Shown here: piece by piece, positions 1 to 7,130 of the stretch
Numbering within the stretch: the first letter of the stretch is position 1
How the letters are laid out: the number at the start of each line of letters is the position of its first letter
NCBI GenBank assembly: GCA_004552615.1
Contig: SFNZ01000058.1
Coordinates: 1 to 11,347 of the forward strand
From: Bacteroidales bacterium
GTDB lineage: Bacteria > Bacteroidota > Bacteroidia > Bacteroidales > UBA932
Direction of reading: 5' to 3'
DNA length: 11,347 nucleotides
Made by a program: the position numbers and the translations under genes
Notes under the pieces: generated by a model
Databases searched by the model: none
Told to the model about the DNA's origin: nothing
What the model saw: the letters and a program-made list of their open reading frames with translations, nothing else

Positions 1-1233
1 ATAATGGTCAATCATCACGATGGACGTGTCGATGACAATACCGAGGGAGACCGTGATGCCGGCAAGGGTATAAATATGTACGGGAATGCCGGAGAATGCG
101 TATATCGCAATGGAAATCAACAGGTTCACCGCCAATGTCAAAGCCATCACAAGCATATTCCGCCACGAATGGTTCACGAGGAAGACGAAAAGCAGCAGGA
201 TAAGAAGGCAAAGGCCTGTCCGGACATAAATCTTCTTCAGTTCACCGGAGACATATTCCGAAGCATCATAGCCGATAGATGCAGTAATCTCCTGCGGGAA
301 GCTGTCCTGCAGCCCGGACATCAGATTCTTCACCGCAAAGACAGTGGTCAGAAGATTGGCGGCCGGAGCCAATGTCACATTGAGAGTCACGGTATTCAGG
401 CCGTTGATTCTGTAATAGCTTGACGGCAGCGACTCCTCGTACCTCCACGTAGCGATATCCGAAAGATACACCACCTTGTCCCCGGACTTCTTCACCGGAA
501 TCGAACCGAAATCGGGATCATCTCCGGAATTGTCCCTGAACGCGAGCCTGACAACCATCAGGTTATGGTTTCCGTCATCACTGTCAGTCAGGCCAATGAC
601 ATTGTCCGAATAATAGGCAGAGAACGCAGACTGGATTTCCGAAGCCTTGATTCCCAACGACTTGACACGCTCGGAATCAAATGTGATGACCCAGTGGAAA
701 GGAGTTCCTCCCGAAATCTGCACCTTGTCCACACCCTCGACACGGGAAAGCGGAGTCAATATCGAGTTCTCCGCATATTTCTGTATCTGCCTCGACGGAA
801 GACTGCCCTTCAGCAGATAAGTGACAGCGGTTACGCTCTTCCCTCCTCCCGCATTCAGCGAAATGGAAGGATATGTGACATTGTCCGGTAGGCTCATATA
901 TATGTTCCGGACAGCGGAAGCCACATCGAAACGTGCCGCAGCCATGTCAGTACCCTTGGCAAAAGAGACATTGACCTCTCCGGACCCCTTGCGCGATACC
1001 GACGAAGTCCCCGAACATCCGGACAGCCCGGACAGCACTCCTTCTATCTTCGAAGTAACCTCAGCCTCAATCAGTTCCGCAGATGCCCCGCTCATGGACC
1101 AGCTGACCCGGATGGAAGAACCCGGATCTGAAGGCTTGTGCTGGATGGAAAGCATCCGGAGCGAGGCGATGCCAACGACCGACAACGCCACCGCAATCAG
1201 GACTACCGAAAAAGGCGAGATGCTCCGCTTCAT
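1..1233 (-). CDS. RND efflux permease 2, N-terminal 411 residues (gene runs off the left edge)
   Basis: Inner-membrane transporter of the RND superfamily (AcrB/CusA type), expected to export small molecules by proton antiport together with the adaptor and TolC-like protein of this operon. Only the N-terminal 411 codons are inside the window. Visible parts are TM1 (about residues 8-28), the first periplasmic porter region (about 30-335), TM2 (about 340-353), TM3 (about 360-380) and TM4 (about 386-408). TM4 carries SLGIVIDTSIVMID: the first of the two AcrB proton-relay aspartates (D407) is kept as D402, and the second (D408) is Thr403. The ATG at 1233 overlaps the stop of the upstream permease in an ATGA junction, which fixes the start and implies translational coupling. 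Family and topology are clear. Substrate is unknown. The rest of the porter region and TM5-TM12 lie outside the window. Confidence 0.93.
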   Translation of the reverse strand, partial: MKRSISPFSVVLIAVALSVVGIASLRMLSIQHKPSDPGSSIRVSWSMSGASAELIEAEVTSKIEGVLSGLSGCSGTSSVSRKGSGEVNVSFAKGTDMAAARFDVASAVRNIYMSLPDNVTYPSISLNAGGGKSVTAVTYLLKGSLPSRQIQKYAENSILTPLSRVEGVDKVQISGGTPFHWVITFDSERVKSLGIKASEIQSAFSAYYSDNVIGLTDSDDGNHNLMVVRLAFRDNSGDDPDFGSIPVKKSGDKVVYLSDIATWRYEESLPSSYYRINGLNTVTLNVTLAPAANLLTTVFAVKNLMSGLQDSFPQEITASIGYDASEYVSGELKKIYVRTGLCLLILLLFVFLVNHSWRNMLVMALTLAVNLLISIAIYAFSGIPVHIYTLAGITVSLGIVIDTSIVMIDHY

Positions 1234-4200
1234 GATTTATGTTCCTTATGCCTGTAAACCGAATAATACAATGCCGGCAGCACGAATAAGCTGACCATGG
1301 TGCCGACCGTCATTCCGACAATGATGACAAGAGACATCGGATACTGCAGGTCATCACCCATATTGCCCCTCGACAGGAACGGTGCCACTGCGAGTATGGT
1401 GGTGAGGGAAGTCATTATGATGGCCTTCATCCTGCGCCCGCTTGCCTCTACCACGGCATGCTTCAATTCCATGCCGTCCTTGCGCAACCTGTTGATAGTG
1501 TCCACTTTGAGTATCGAGTCATTGATGACGATACCGCTCACTACGACAAGTCCGATGAGAGACATCAGATTTATCGACACACCCATGATCCAGAGGACCA
1601 GGAGGGCGGAGAATACATCCACCACGATCTCGGACATTATCAGGAGAGGCTGGAGAAGAGACTCGAACTGCGAAGCCAGGATGAGATACAGCAGAATCAC
1701 CGCAATGATGAAAATCACCACGAGCTGGCCTGTCATCTCCCTGTTCGAGAACCATGCACCCGAGAATCCGGCCTCGAAATCCCTCCTTTCCTCAAGCGCC
1801 GAGGAAACCGCCTTCATGACGGAAGGAACATCCTTCTGCGGCACATCGAGAGCCACCGGATAATAATTGCCCTCCACTCCGGAGACAATCATCTTCATGT
1901 CCTCCACATAAGTCTGCCTCATGAGCCCTGACACAGGCACCCGGGTATCTTCCTTCTTGATATATGTATCGTTCAGAATGTCCCACAGACTCTCCTTGTC
2001 GGTACCGGTCACCACGGGAAGAGTCCTCGTACCCTGTACTATGGAGAACAGATGATTCTGGGACATGGCTTTCTTCAGGGCGGAAGAAATCTCGGAATAA
2101 CTTATTCCGTACAGAGCCATGAGATCTGGATCTGCAATGAAAAGCATGTCAGTCTTCACAGGAACATCCTGCACGGTCACTCCCGGAAGAGCCTTCCTGA
2201 TGTCCGAAAGTGCGAAACGGAGACGTTCTGTCTCTATCTCAGGAGAAGACACCGGACGGAGCCGGGCTATGAGTTCGGCCTCCTGATTGCCGAAAATCAT
2301 GTCGAAGATATTGCCTGACACCTCGAAAGAGAACTCCGCGGCAGGATATTCCATAGACAGGAAATCTGAAAGCGAAGCCTTGACCTCAGCGAGCACCTTG
2401 TCATCTTCGCAATTGATATATACCGAAGCCTCGGACGCACCGGGGTCTCCGCTGTGCCCCAGCACGAACTGCTGGATTCCCACAAGCGAAGTCACCTGGC
2501 TTGCCCTGTCCCCTATCACAGACTCCACACGTGTCACCCTCGCCTCGTTTTCGTCCAATGAAACCTGCTCGTTCCAGTCCACTTTCAATATGGTCTCGGT
2601 ATATGTGACAGGCGGCAGCTGCTCCTTGGGCATATACTTGAAACAGAAGGCAATACCGACAAACGCAACAACCAGGATACCCCATGCGACCACCCTGTGC
2701 CTCATGAACCAGTTCACGCACCTGTCCTCCATCTGCAACATTGCCCCGTGCACGGAAAAGCGCTCCAGGGCCCTTGCCGGCCTGAACGACGGCATCCCCC
2801 TGTACCAGCACCAGTAGAAGACCGGAATTATGGTCACGGTGACGAGATAGGAAGTCATGAGGACAATGGTCACCGACATGGCCTGGTCATAGAACAGCGC
2901 CCCGGCCATTCCGTTCACGAACACGAGCGGTATGAAGACCGCGCAGGTAGTCAGAATCGAGCTGAGCATTGGCCCTACCACCTCGCCTGTACCCTTCAGC
3001 ACGGCTTCCCGCAATGAATCGCCCCTCTGCCACCTCGCAGTGATATTGTCCACGAGGACAATGGTATTGTCCGCCATCATTCCCACGCCGAGCAGAAGTC
3101 CCGCGAGGGAAATGATATTCAATGTAAGTCCCGCTACATAGAAAACCGCCATGGAAAATATCAGGGCAACCGGCATCGTAAGGCACACCAGGGCCGGTGA
3201 CCGGAAATCCAGCATGAACAGGAATATCACGATGCAGGCGAGAAGCACGCCGAGTATTATGTTCTGCATGAGATTCCTGATGGAATAGTCCAGCAACCGG
3301 GTCTGGTCCCTCGTCACCTCGAAATCCACTTCCGGATAGTCATTCTCCAGATTCGTCATCAACGATGAAATGGCCTTCTTCAGGTCCGACATCCTCGCTC
3401 CGCTCTGCTTGATGACTGCCATGCATACGGCATCCTCTCCGTCCGCACGTACAAGGCCCTGCCTCTCGGAAGGCCTCTGGAGCACTTCAGCCACTTCCTT
3501 GAGCTGCATCACCCTGTCCCCCACACGGAACCATATATTTTCGATATCCTCCTTCGTCGCAACGTCAGAGAGGAATTTGACGCTGTACCTGTACTGGCCG
3601 TCCCTGATGGAAAGCGAACCGAGACGGATATTGGCCTGGCTGATGAAGGATTCGAACTCGGACTGTCCGATGCCGAGCTGAGTCAGTTTCCTTTCGTCCG
3701 GAATTATCAGAATCTCATAACTCACACATCCGCTGACATCCACCATGGCCACTTCCGGAAGCTGCTCGATACGCTTGCTCACCACATCCTGAAGGAACAG
3801 GCTGAGGGACGGGAAATCTTTTCCGGAACCCGGTGAAAGACGTGCGTTGATATAGAATGCAGGAATGTCCGTGGCGCTGGCTTTCAGCACCTTGGGCCTG
3901 TCTATGTCAGGCAGCGACCCCATTGACCTGTCTATCTTCTCGTTGACCTCGATGAAGAGATATCCGATATTCTCGCCATGGTCGAAAGTCAGCCTGACCG
4001 TGGCCGAACCGTCCTTCGAGCTGCTGACGATATCCTTAAGCGCATTTATCTGTATGAACTGTTGCCGGAGAGGCTTCACCACGCTCTCGTCGAGTTCCCT
4101 TGCAGACATGTCGGGCGCATTGATCTGTACCGTGATATAAGGCACATCCACGTCCGGAGCGAGGGAAACTGGCAGCAGGCGGATACTCACGAATCCGAGA

Positions 4201-4262
4201 ACAACCGCGACAAGCATCGCCATGGTGACCGTCACCGGACGGTCTATCAATTTCTCAAGCAT
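1230..4262 (-). CDS. RND efflux permease 1 (AcrB/HAE-like, complete, 1010 aa)
   Basis: Complete inner-membrane pump subunit of the hydrophobe/amphiphile efflux type; about 1010 residues is normal for the family. TM1 follows the typical start MLEKLIDRPVTV. A first periplasmic loop leads to TM2-TM6 (about 331-490), a second large periplasmic loop covers about 545-840, and TM8-TM12 cover about 845-1002. TM4 reads GVGMMADNTIVLVDN: D398 matches AcrB D407, and AcrB D408 is Asn399. TM10 reads SGIVINDSILKVD, with Asn914 where AcrB has Lys940. I chose the ATG at 4262 because it gives the usual family N-terminus and lies 7 nt after the adaptor stop. A GTG at 4268 would add two residues and leave a 1-nt gap. 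The stop overlaps the next permease by 4 nt. Substrate cannot be read from the sequence. Confidence 0.95.
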   Translation of the reverse strand: MLEKLIDRPVTVTMAMLVAVVLGFVSIRLLPVSLAPDVDVPYITVQINAPDMSARELDESVVKPLRQQFIQINALKDIVSSSKDGSATVRLTFDHGENIGYLFIEVNEKIDRSMGSLPDIDRPKVLKASATDIPAFYINARLSPGSGKDFPSLSLFLQDVVSKRIEQLPEVAMVDVSGCVSYEILIIPDERKLTQLGIGQSEFESFISQANIRLGSLSIRDGQYRYSVKFLSDVATKEDIENIWFRVGDRVMQLKEVAEVLQRPSERQGLVRADGEDAVCMAVIKQSGARMSDLKKAISSLMTNLENDYPEVDFEVTRDQTRLLDYSIRNLMQNIILGVLLACIVIFLFMLDFRSPALVCLTMPVALIFSMAVFYVAGLTLNIISLAGLLLGVGMMADNTIVLVDNITARWQRGDSLREAVLKGTGEVVGPMLSSILTTCAVFIPLVFVNGMAGALFYDQAMSVTIVLMTSYLVTVTIIPVFYWCWYRGMPSFRPARALERFSVHGAMLQMEDRCVNWFMRHRVVAWGILVVAFVGIAFCFKYMPKEQLPPVTYTETILKVDWNEQVSLDENEARVTRVESVIGDRASQVTSLVGIQQFVLGHSGDPGASEASVYINCEDDKVLAEVKASLSDFLSMEYPAAEFSFEVSGNIFDMIFGNQEAELIARLRPVSSPEIETERLRFALSDIRKALPGVTVQDVPVKTDMLFIADPDLMALYGISYSEISSALKKAMSQNHLFSIVQGTRTLPVVTGTDKESLWDILNDTYIKKEDTRVPVSGLMRQTYVEDMKMIVSGVEGNYYPVALDVPQKDVPSVMKAVSSALEERRDFEAGFSGAWFSNREMTGQLVVIFIIAVILLYLILASQFESLLQPLLIMSEIVVDVFSALLVLWIMGVSINLMSLIGLVVVSGIVINDSILKVDTINRLRKDGMELKHAVVEASGRRMKAIIMTSLTTILAVAPFLSRGNMGDDLQYPMSLVIIVGMTVGTMVSLFVLPALYYSVYRHKEHKS

Positions 4263-4269
4263 AGGCACA

Positions 4270-5343
4270 CTATTTCAGACGTACAGATGAACCGTCGGCA
4301 AGATTCAGATTGTTGCTGATGATGACAATGTCTCCCTCTTTCAGGACCGCTCCCCTGTCGGAATTGGCCTCCACCACGAAGGACTCCCTGTTCGACGCCA
4401 GGATGTTCACATAGATCCAATGCGCCTTTCCGTCATCCGTGTAAGTGAAGAGGACATCCAGATTATCCCTCACGACCACGGCAGAACGGGGAACCACCAT
4501 CCTGCCCGGAAGATTCTTCTCCACGGTCACCTTCACGTTCATTCCGTCCACCAGGCCTTGTCCGCCGGATACTTTCGCGCGGAGAGCGACCTGGCCATTC
4601 TTGTCCACCACCGGGTTGATGTCCGTCAATGTTCCTGCATAAGTGCGGTTCATGTCCGCGAACGGCATCACCTTCACTCCGAGCCCCTTCTCGAGGAACG
4701 CATATTCAGCCTCCATGACCGGAAAATCCACATCCATGGAACTGTCATCCACCAACGAGCAGAACGGCCCGTTCGGAGTCTGGTCATATCTTTTCACGCC
4801 AAGGTCTGCGACACATCCAGTGAACGGGGCACGGAGGACAGTGCCGGAAAGGTCGTACTCAGCCTTCCTCATGGCATTCACCGCAGCATTGTATCCGGAA
4901 CGGATTTTAGCCATGGACAGGACATCATCCGGCACGGAAACAGTGTCGCGAGCCGCATAACCCTGTCCTGCAAGCACATCGTACAGGTCAAGACGGGCTT
5001 TCTCGAGAGATGCTGAAGCCGCATCCAATGCAAGCCTGAGATCCGGCCTGTCGAGCTCTGCAATCACGGTCCCGGCCGGGACACGCTGTCCGTTGCGGAC
5101 ATTGATGCGCGATATCGTACCCGTTGTACCGAAAGTGAGGGATGCCTTCGCAGCGGCGGACACCCTGCCATTGGAAACAAGCTGCATCGGGAAATCAGTC
5201 TTCTCGAGTTTCATTACACTCACTTCGTTGATCTCCGGAGAATAGTCCAGTTTTCCGTCACGCATCTCTTTCTCCTGCCGGCCTCCGCAGCCGGAAAGAA
5301 GCACAAGCGCTGCCGCAGCAGCCATAAGCATTCGCATTTCCAT
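4270..5343 (-). CDS. RND efflux periplasmic adaptor (membrane fusion lipoprotein, HlyD/AcrA family)
   Basis: Adaptor that links the RND permeases to the TolC-like channel. The protein has 357 residues. It opens with a lipoprotein signal ending in LLSGC, so Cys19 should be lipidated and anchor the protein in the inner membrane; Gly at +2 fits this. Two half-motifs of the lipoyl/barrel-sandwich domain lie at about 70-100 (INVRNGQRVPAGTVIAELDR) and 165-200 (LRAPFTGCVADL), with a short alpha-helical hairpin between them (about 101-163). A beta-barrel region follows at about 202-280, and a membrane-proximal domain runs to the end. The frame stays open upstream to a TTG at 5430, but the added 29 residues are unlike a signal peptide, so I place the start at the ATG at 5343. 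In-frame ATGs at 5337, 5331 and 5325 are also possible. The stop lies 1-7 nt before permease 1. Confidence 0.93.
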   Translation of the reverse strand: MEMRMLMAAAAALVLLSGCGGRQEKEMRDGKLDYSPEINEVSVMKLEKTDFPMQLVSNGRVSAAAKASLTFGTTGTISRINVRNGQRVPAGTVIAELDRPDLRLALDAASASLEKARLDLYDVLAGQGYAARDTVSVPDDVLSMAKIRSGYNAAVNAMRKAEYDLSGTVLRAPFTGCVADLGVKRYDQTPNGPFCSLVDDSSMDVDFPVMEAEYAFLEKGLGVKVMPFADMNRTYAGTLTDINPVVDKNGQVALRAKVSGGQGLVDGMNVKVTVEKNLPGRMVVPRSAVVVRDNLDVLFTYTDDGKAHWIYVNILASNRESFVVEANSDRGAVLKEGDIVIISNNLNLADGSSVRLK

Positions 5344-5348
5344 AATAA

Positions 5349-5400
5349 TATAATTCAACGTTCGCTGTTCGCGGATTATTGCCACTTCAGAGGAATTATA
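5349..5400. repeat. AT-rich 8-bp inverted repeat just upstream of the adaptor start
   Basis: A perfect 8-bp inverted repeat, TATAATTC at 5349-5356 and GAATTATA at 5393-5400, is separated by 36 bp. On the transcript the 3' arm ends 5 nt before the adaptor ATG, so folding could hide the ribosome entry region. The spacer also contains a tandem copy of GTTCGC (5360-5372). The stem is AU-rich and the loop is long, so stability is doubtful and the arrangement may be chance. Confidence 0.35.
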
Positions 5401-5439
5401 GTTTTTGTGCCGGCATAGGCCAACGCACAATATATACGC

Positions 5440-5589
5440 TACCCTTTTCCTAAATCCCTACCGTCCCTTCGGGCTGCTCGCTGCAAAAGGCCACTGGACT
5501 TTTGCTAATCGCTCCCGACCCCGGGGAAGGGACTTACCCTCGGCCTTTCGGCCTCAAAAGCAGTTGTTTCGCTCTGCGAAACCAACGTT
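5440..5589. repeat. GC-rich structured intergenic element with three hairpins
   Basis: This non-coding stretch between the outer membrane factor and adaptor genes is built of inverted repeats. (1) An interrupted rod at 5463-5533 pairs GTCCCT (5463-5468) with AGGGAC (5528-5533), TCGGG (5469-5473) with CCCGA (5514-5518), and GCAAAAG (5483-5489) with CTTTTGC (5499-5505), closed by CC-ACT-GG. (2) GGCC-TTTC-GGCC lies at 5542-5553; on the minus strand its loop is GAAA. (3) A strong hairpin lies at 5563-5586. The layout resembles dispersed REP-like or MITE-like elements of bacterial intergenic regions, and it could also work as RNA within the operon transcript. No gene or tRNA fits here. The edges are approximate, and whether it is multicopy cannot be tested from one window. 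Confidence 0.6.
5563..5586 (-). terminator. Strong hairpin 3 nt after the outer membrane factor stop codon (possible attenuator or 3'-end stabiliser)
   Basis: GTTTCGC (5566-5572) and GCGAAAC (5576-5582) form a perfect 7-bp stem with a 3-nt loop. Allowing one bulged base at 5583 extends it by three pairs (GTT 5563-5565 with AAC 5584-5586). In the direction of transcription it follows the stop almost directly and is followed by TGCTTTTGA. That is a poor U-tract, so efficient intrinsic termination is not expected. Partial termination or protection of the upstream mRNA against 3' exonucleases is more plausible. Confidence 0.45.
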
Positions 5590-7071
5590 TTATTTGACCA
5601 GTTCCTCTATCATTTCCTCTTCATTCACGTCAATGTCCCTGCCGGCGATGAAGTCGTACAGGGCGTATTGACGCAACGTATAATAATAATTCCAGTAATT
5701 GCTCACATCCGTTATATATTTCTGCACGGCGGAATCATTCTCGCTCTGCGCAGTGTTCAGATCGGTAACGGAAGCGGAACCGTTCCTGAAATTCTCCATC
5801 GTCAGCTGATACCGCTCCCCGGCAATGATCATCGCCCTTTTGGAGACCGAACACTGGCGGGCCTGGTTGTTGAACTGGCCTACCGCTGTGAATATCGTCC
5901 TCCTGTAGTCGTTCTCGGACTGCTGCACCTGGGCCCTTGCCACCGCTTCCGCAGCCTTGGCCTTCTGTACCTTGCCCTTGCCGAGCCCCCAGTCGAAGAC
6001 AGGCACGCTGAAAGACAGGCCCACAACTTCCTGGTCAAGAGGACTTCTGTACGATTCCCCGAGATGAGGCGCCGTGTCGGAAAGACCGAACTTGGCATTC
6101 AGCGACATTGTGATTCCCCTGTCAGCCTTCGCCTTGGCTACACCTGCCCTCGCATTGAGGATGCTGATTTCATTGTCGAGATTGAATGACGAATTGGACA
6201 AAGTCTTGTCCATCACCATGTCATAGTCCATCATCACGTCCGGCAGATTCTCCTCGAGAACCGGGACAATCTCCACCGACTCGTCGAAGCCGAGCAGCGA
6301 ATTGAGATTCATCTGCGCGTCCCTTACAGCCACTGCAGTCTCGTTTATGGAAATACTGTCATTCAGCATCCTGAGCTCAAGCTGCAGATACTCATCCCTC
6401 GTCACGCTACCGAGTTTCATCCTCTCCCTCGCCACGTCGTGCATACGGACGGTATTCTCATAGTTGGTGCGGGCTATAGAATTGTTCATCGCAGCGAGGA
6501 TCAAGGCATTATAAGCGCTGACGACGTTTATCGTTATCTTCTCCATTGCCTCGATATAGACACGCTTCCCCCTCTCGTACTCCTTCGGGGAAATGAGTTT
6601 GTCCCATTTGAACTGATTGTATGCAAAGAGAGGCTGGCGGTAAGAAATCGTTATCGGCTGGCTGTACCAGGTCAGTGAATTCTTTCCTGAAAACTGGTCG
6701 ATTCGGGACAGGTCCGAATATGCCGTGAGGACACCGCCGGTGAAGGTCACGTTCTGCGAAATCCTCAGGCCGAGACTGTTCTGGAGACTATGGGAGGTGG
6801 AATACTTAAGTTCCCCGTTCTCATAGTTCTGGAGCAGGACGAGAGAACGGTCATAATTCATGAGCTCCCCGTAGAGCGAAAGGGACGGCAGACGGCTCGC
6901 ACGATATGTCCTCCATGCCCAATATGTGGACACGAACGCATGCCTCGCCTCGAGTGCCGCGACGGACTGGGTCCTCGCTGTCGAGATGGCATCCTCCATC
7001 GTCATCTCCTGGGCTCCTGCCAGCATGCAGGCCATGACGTATAGTGCCAGTGTCAGTGTTTTTTTCAACAT
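5590..7071 (-). CDS. TolC-like outer membrane efflux protein (OEP family, 493 aa)
   Basis: Outer-membrane channel of the tripartite pump, expected to form a trimeric beta-barrel and alpha-helical tunnel. The signal peptide is MLKKTLTLALYVMACMLAGA with likely signal peptidase I cleavage before Gln21. The family's internal duplication is visible. The first half has RASRLPSLSLYGE (about 58-69) and RQPLFAYNQFKWDK (about 145-158). The second half has GLSFSVPVFDWG (about 351-362), long coiled-coil helices (about 363-415) and ENFRNGSASVTDLNTAQSE (about 426-444). The length is typical of Bacteroidetes OEP proteins. A short acidic tail (DVNEEEMIEE) closes the protein. This is the first gene of the operon and follows its own promoter (7095-7126). 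An AAGGA about 12 nt before the ATG is too far away to be a convincing Shine-Dalgarno site. It is separated from the adaptor by the hairpin element at 5440-5589. Confidence 0.94.
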   Translation of the reverse strand: MLKKTLTLALYVMACMLAGAQEMTMEDAISTARTQSVAALEARHAFVSTYWAWRTYRASRLPSLSLYGELMNYDRSLVLLQNYENGELKYSTSHSLQNSLGLRISQNVTFTGGVLTAYSDLSRIDQFSGKNSLTWYSQPITISYRQPLFAYNQFKWDKLISPKEYERGKRVYIEAMEKITINVVSAYNALILAAMNNSIARTNYENTVRMHDVARERMKLGSVTRDEYLQLELRMLNDSISINETAVAVRDAQMNLNSLLGFDESVEIVPVLEENLPDVMMDYDMVMDKTLSNSSFNLDNEISILNARAGVAKAKADRGITMSLNAKFGLSDTAPHLGESYRSPLDQEVVGLSFSVPVFDWGLGKGKVQKAKAAEAVARAQVQQSENDYRRTIFTAVGQFNNQARQCSVSKRAMIIAGERYQLTMENFRNGSASVTDLNTAQSENDSAVQKYITDVSNYWNYYYTLRQYALYDFIAGRDIDVNEEEMIEELVK

Positions 7072-7094
7072 TATCTATTTTATTCCTTAATATT

Positions 7095-7126
7095 CAAAGT
7101 TAGGGGATTCCTGCAAAAATAACAAT
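7095..7126 (-). promoter_or_regulatory. Bacteroidetes-type promoter of the efflux operon
   Basis: On the minus strand the 59-bp gap contains TAACTTTG (plus-strand positions 7095-7102), a full match to the Bacteroides -7 consensus TAnnTTTG. Exactly 20 bp upstream lies ATTG (7123-7126), which fits the -33 TTTG element at the usual 19-21 bp spacing. Transcription would start roughly 15 nt before the ATG of the outer membrane factor, giving a very short leader. No repressor operator or terminator from the upstream gene is evident in the gap, so read-through from the signal peptidase gene is also possible. Confidence 0.7.
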
Positions 7127-7130
7127 TGAA

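Noticed and set aside
1230..1233. Possible frameshift joining the two permeases into one broken gene
   Set aside because: Each has its own full set of N-terminal RND features, the first reaches the normal family length with a proper TM12, and ATGA overlaps are ordinary operon junctions.
4..4319. Numerous plus-strand open frames opposite the permeases, such as 821-1294, 1297-1863 and 2287-2817
   Set aside because: They lie antisense to clearly conserved RND coding sequence. Their translations are low-complexity, rich in Ser/Thr/Arg, and match no family I know. They are shadows of the GC-biased third codon positions.
5396..5416. A six-codon mini-ORF (MPAQKL) upstream of the adaptor, as a possible leader peptide
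   Set aside because: It is too short, has no ribosome-binding site and no regulatory codon run, and is expected by chance.
5398..5428. Second promoter (TTG, 20 bp, TATAATTC) in front of the adaptor gene
   Set aside because: The -7 box misses two of the invariant bases of TAnnTTTG, so it is too weak to annotate.
5344..5430. A 29-residue N-terminal extension of the adaptor beginning at the TTG at 5430
   Set aside because: It would place a polar segment before a typical lipoprotein signal peptide and would use a TTG start. The ATG at 5343 gives a proper lipobox protein.
5356..5589. CAACGTT at 5356-5362 and again at 5583-5589, as a possible target-site duplication flanking an insertion
   Set aside because: A 7-bp repeat within about 250 bp is expected by chance, AACGTT is itself palindromic, and the hairpin element does not begin next to the left copy.
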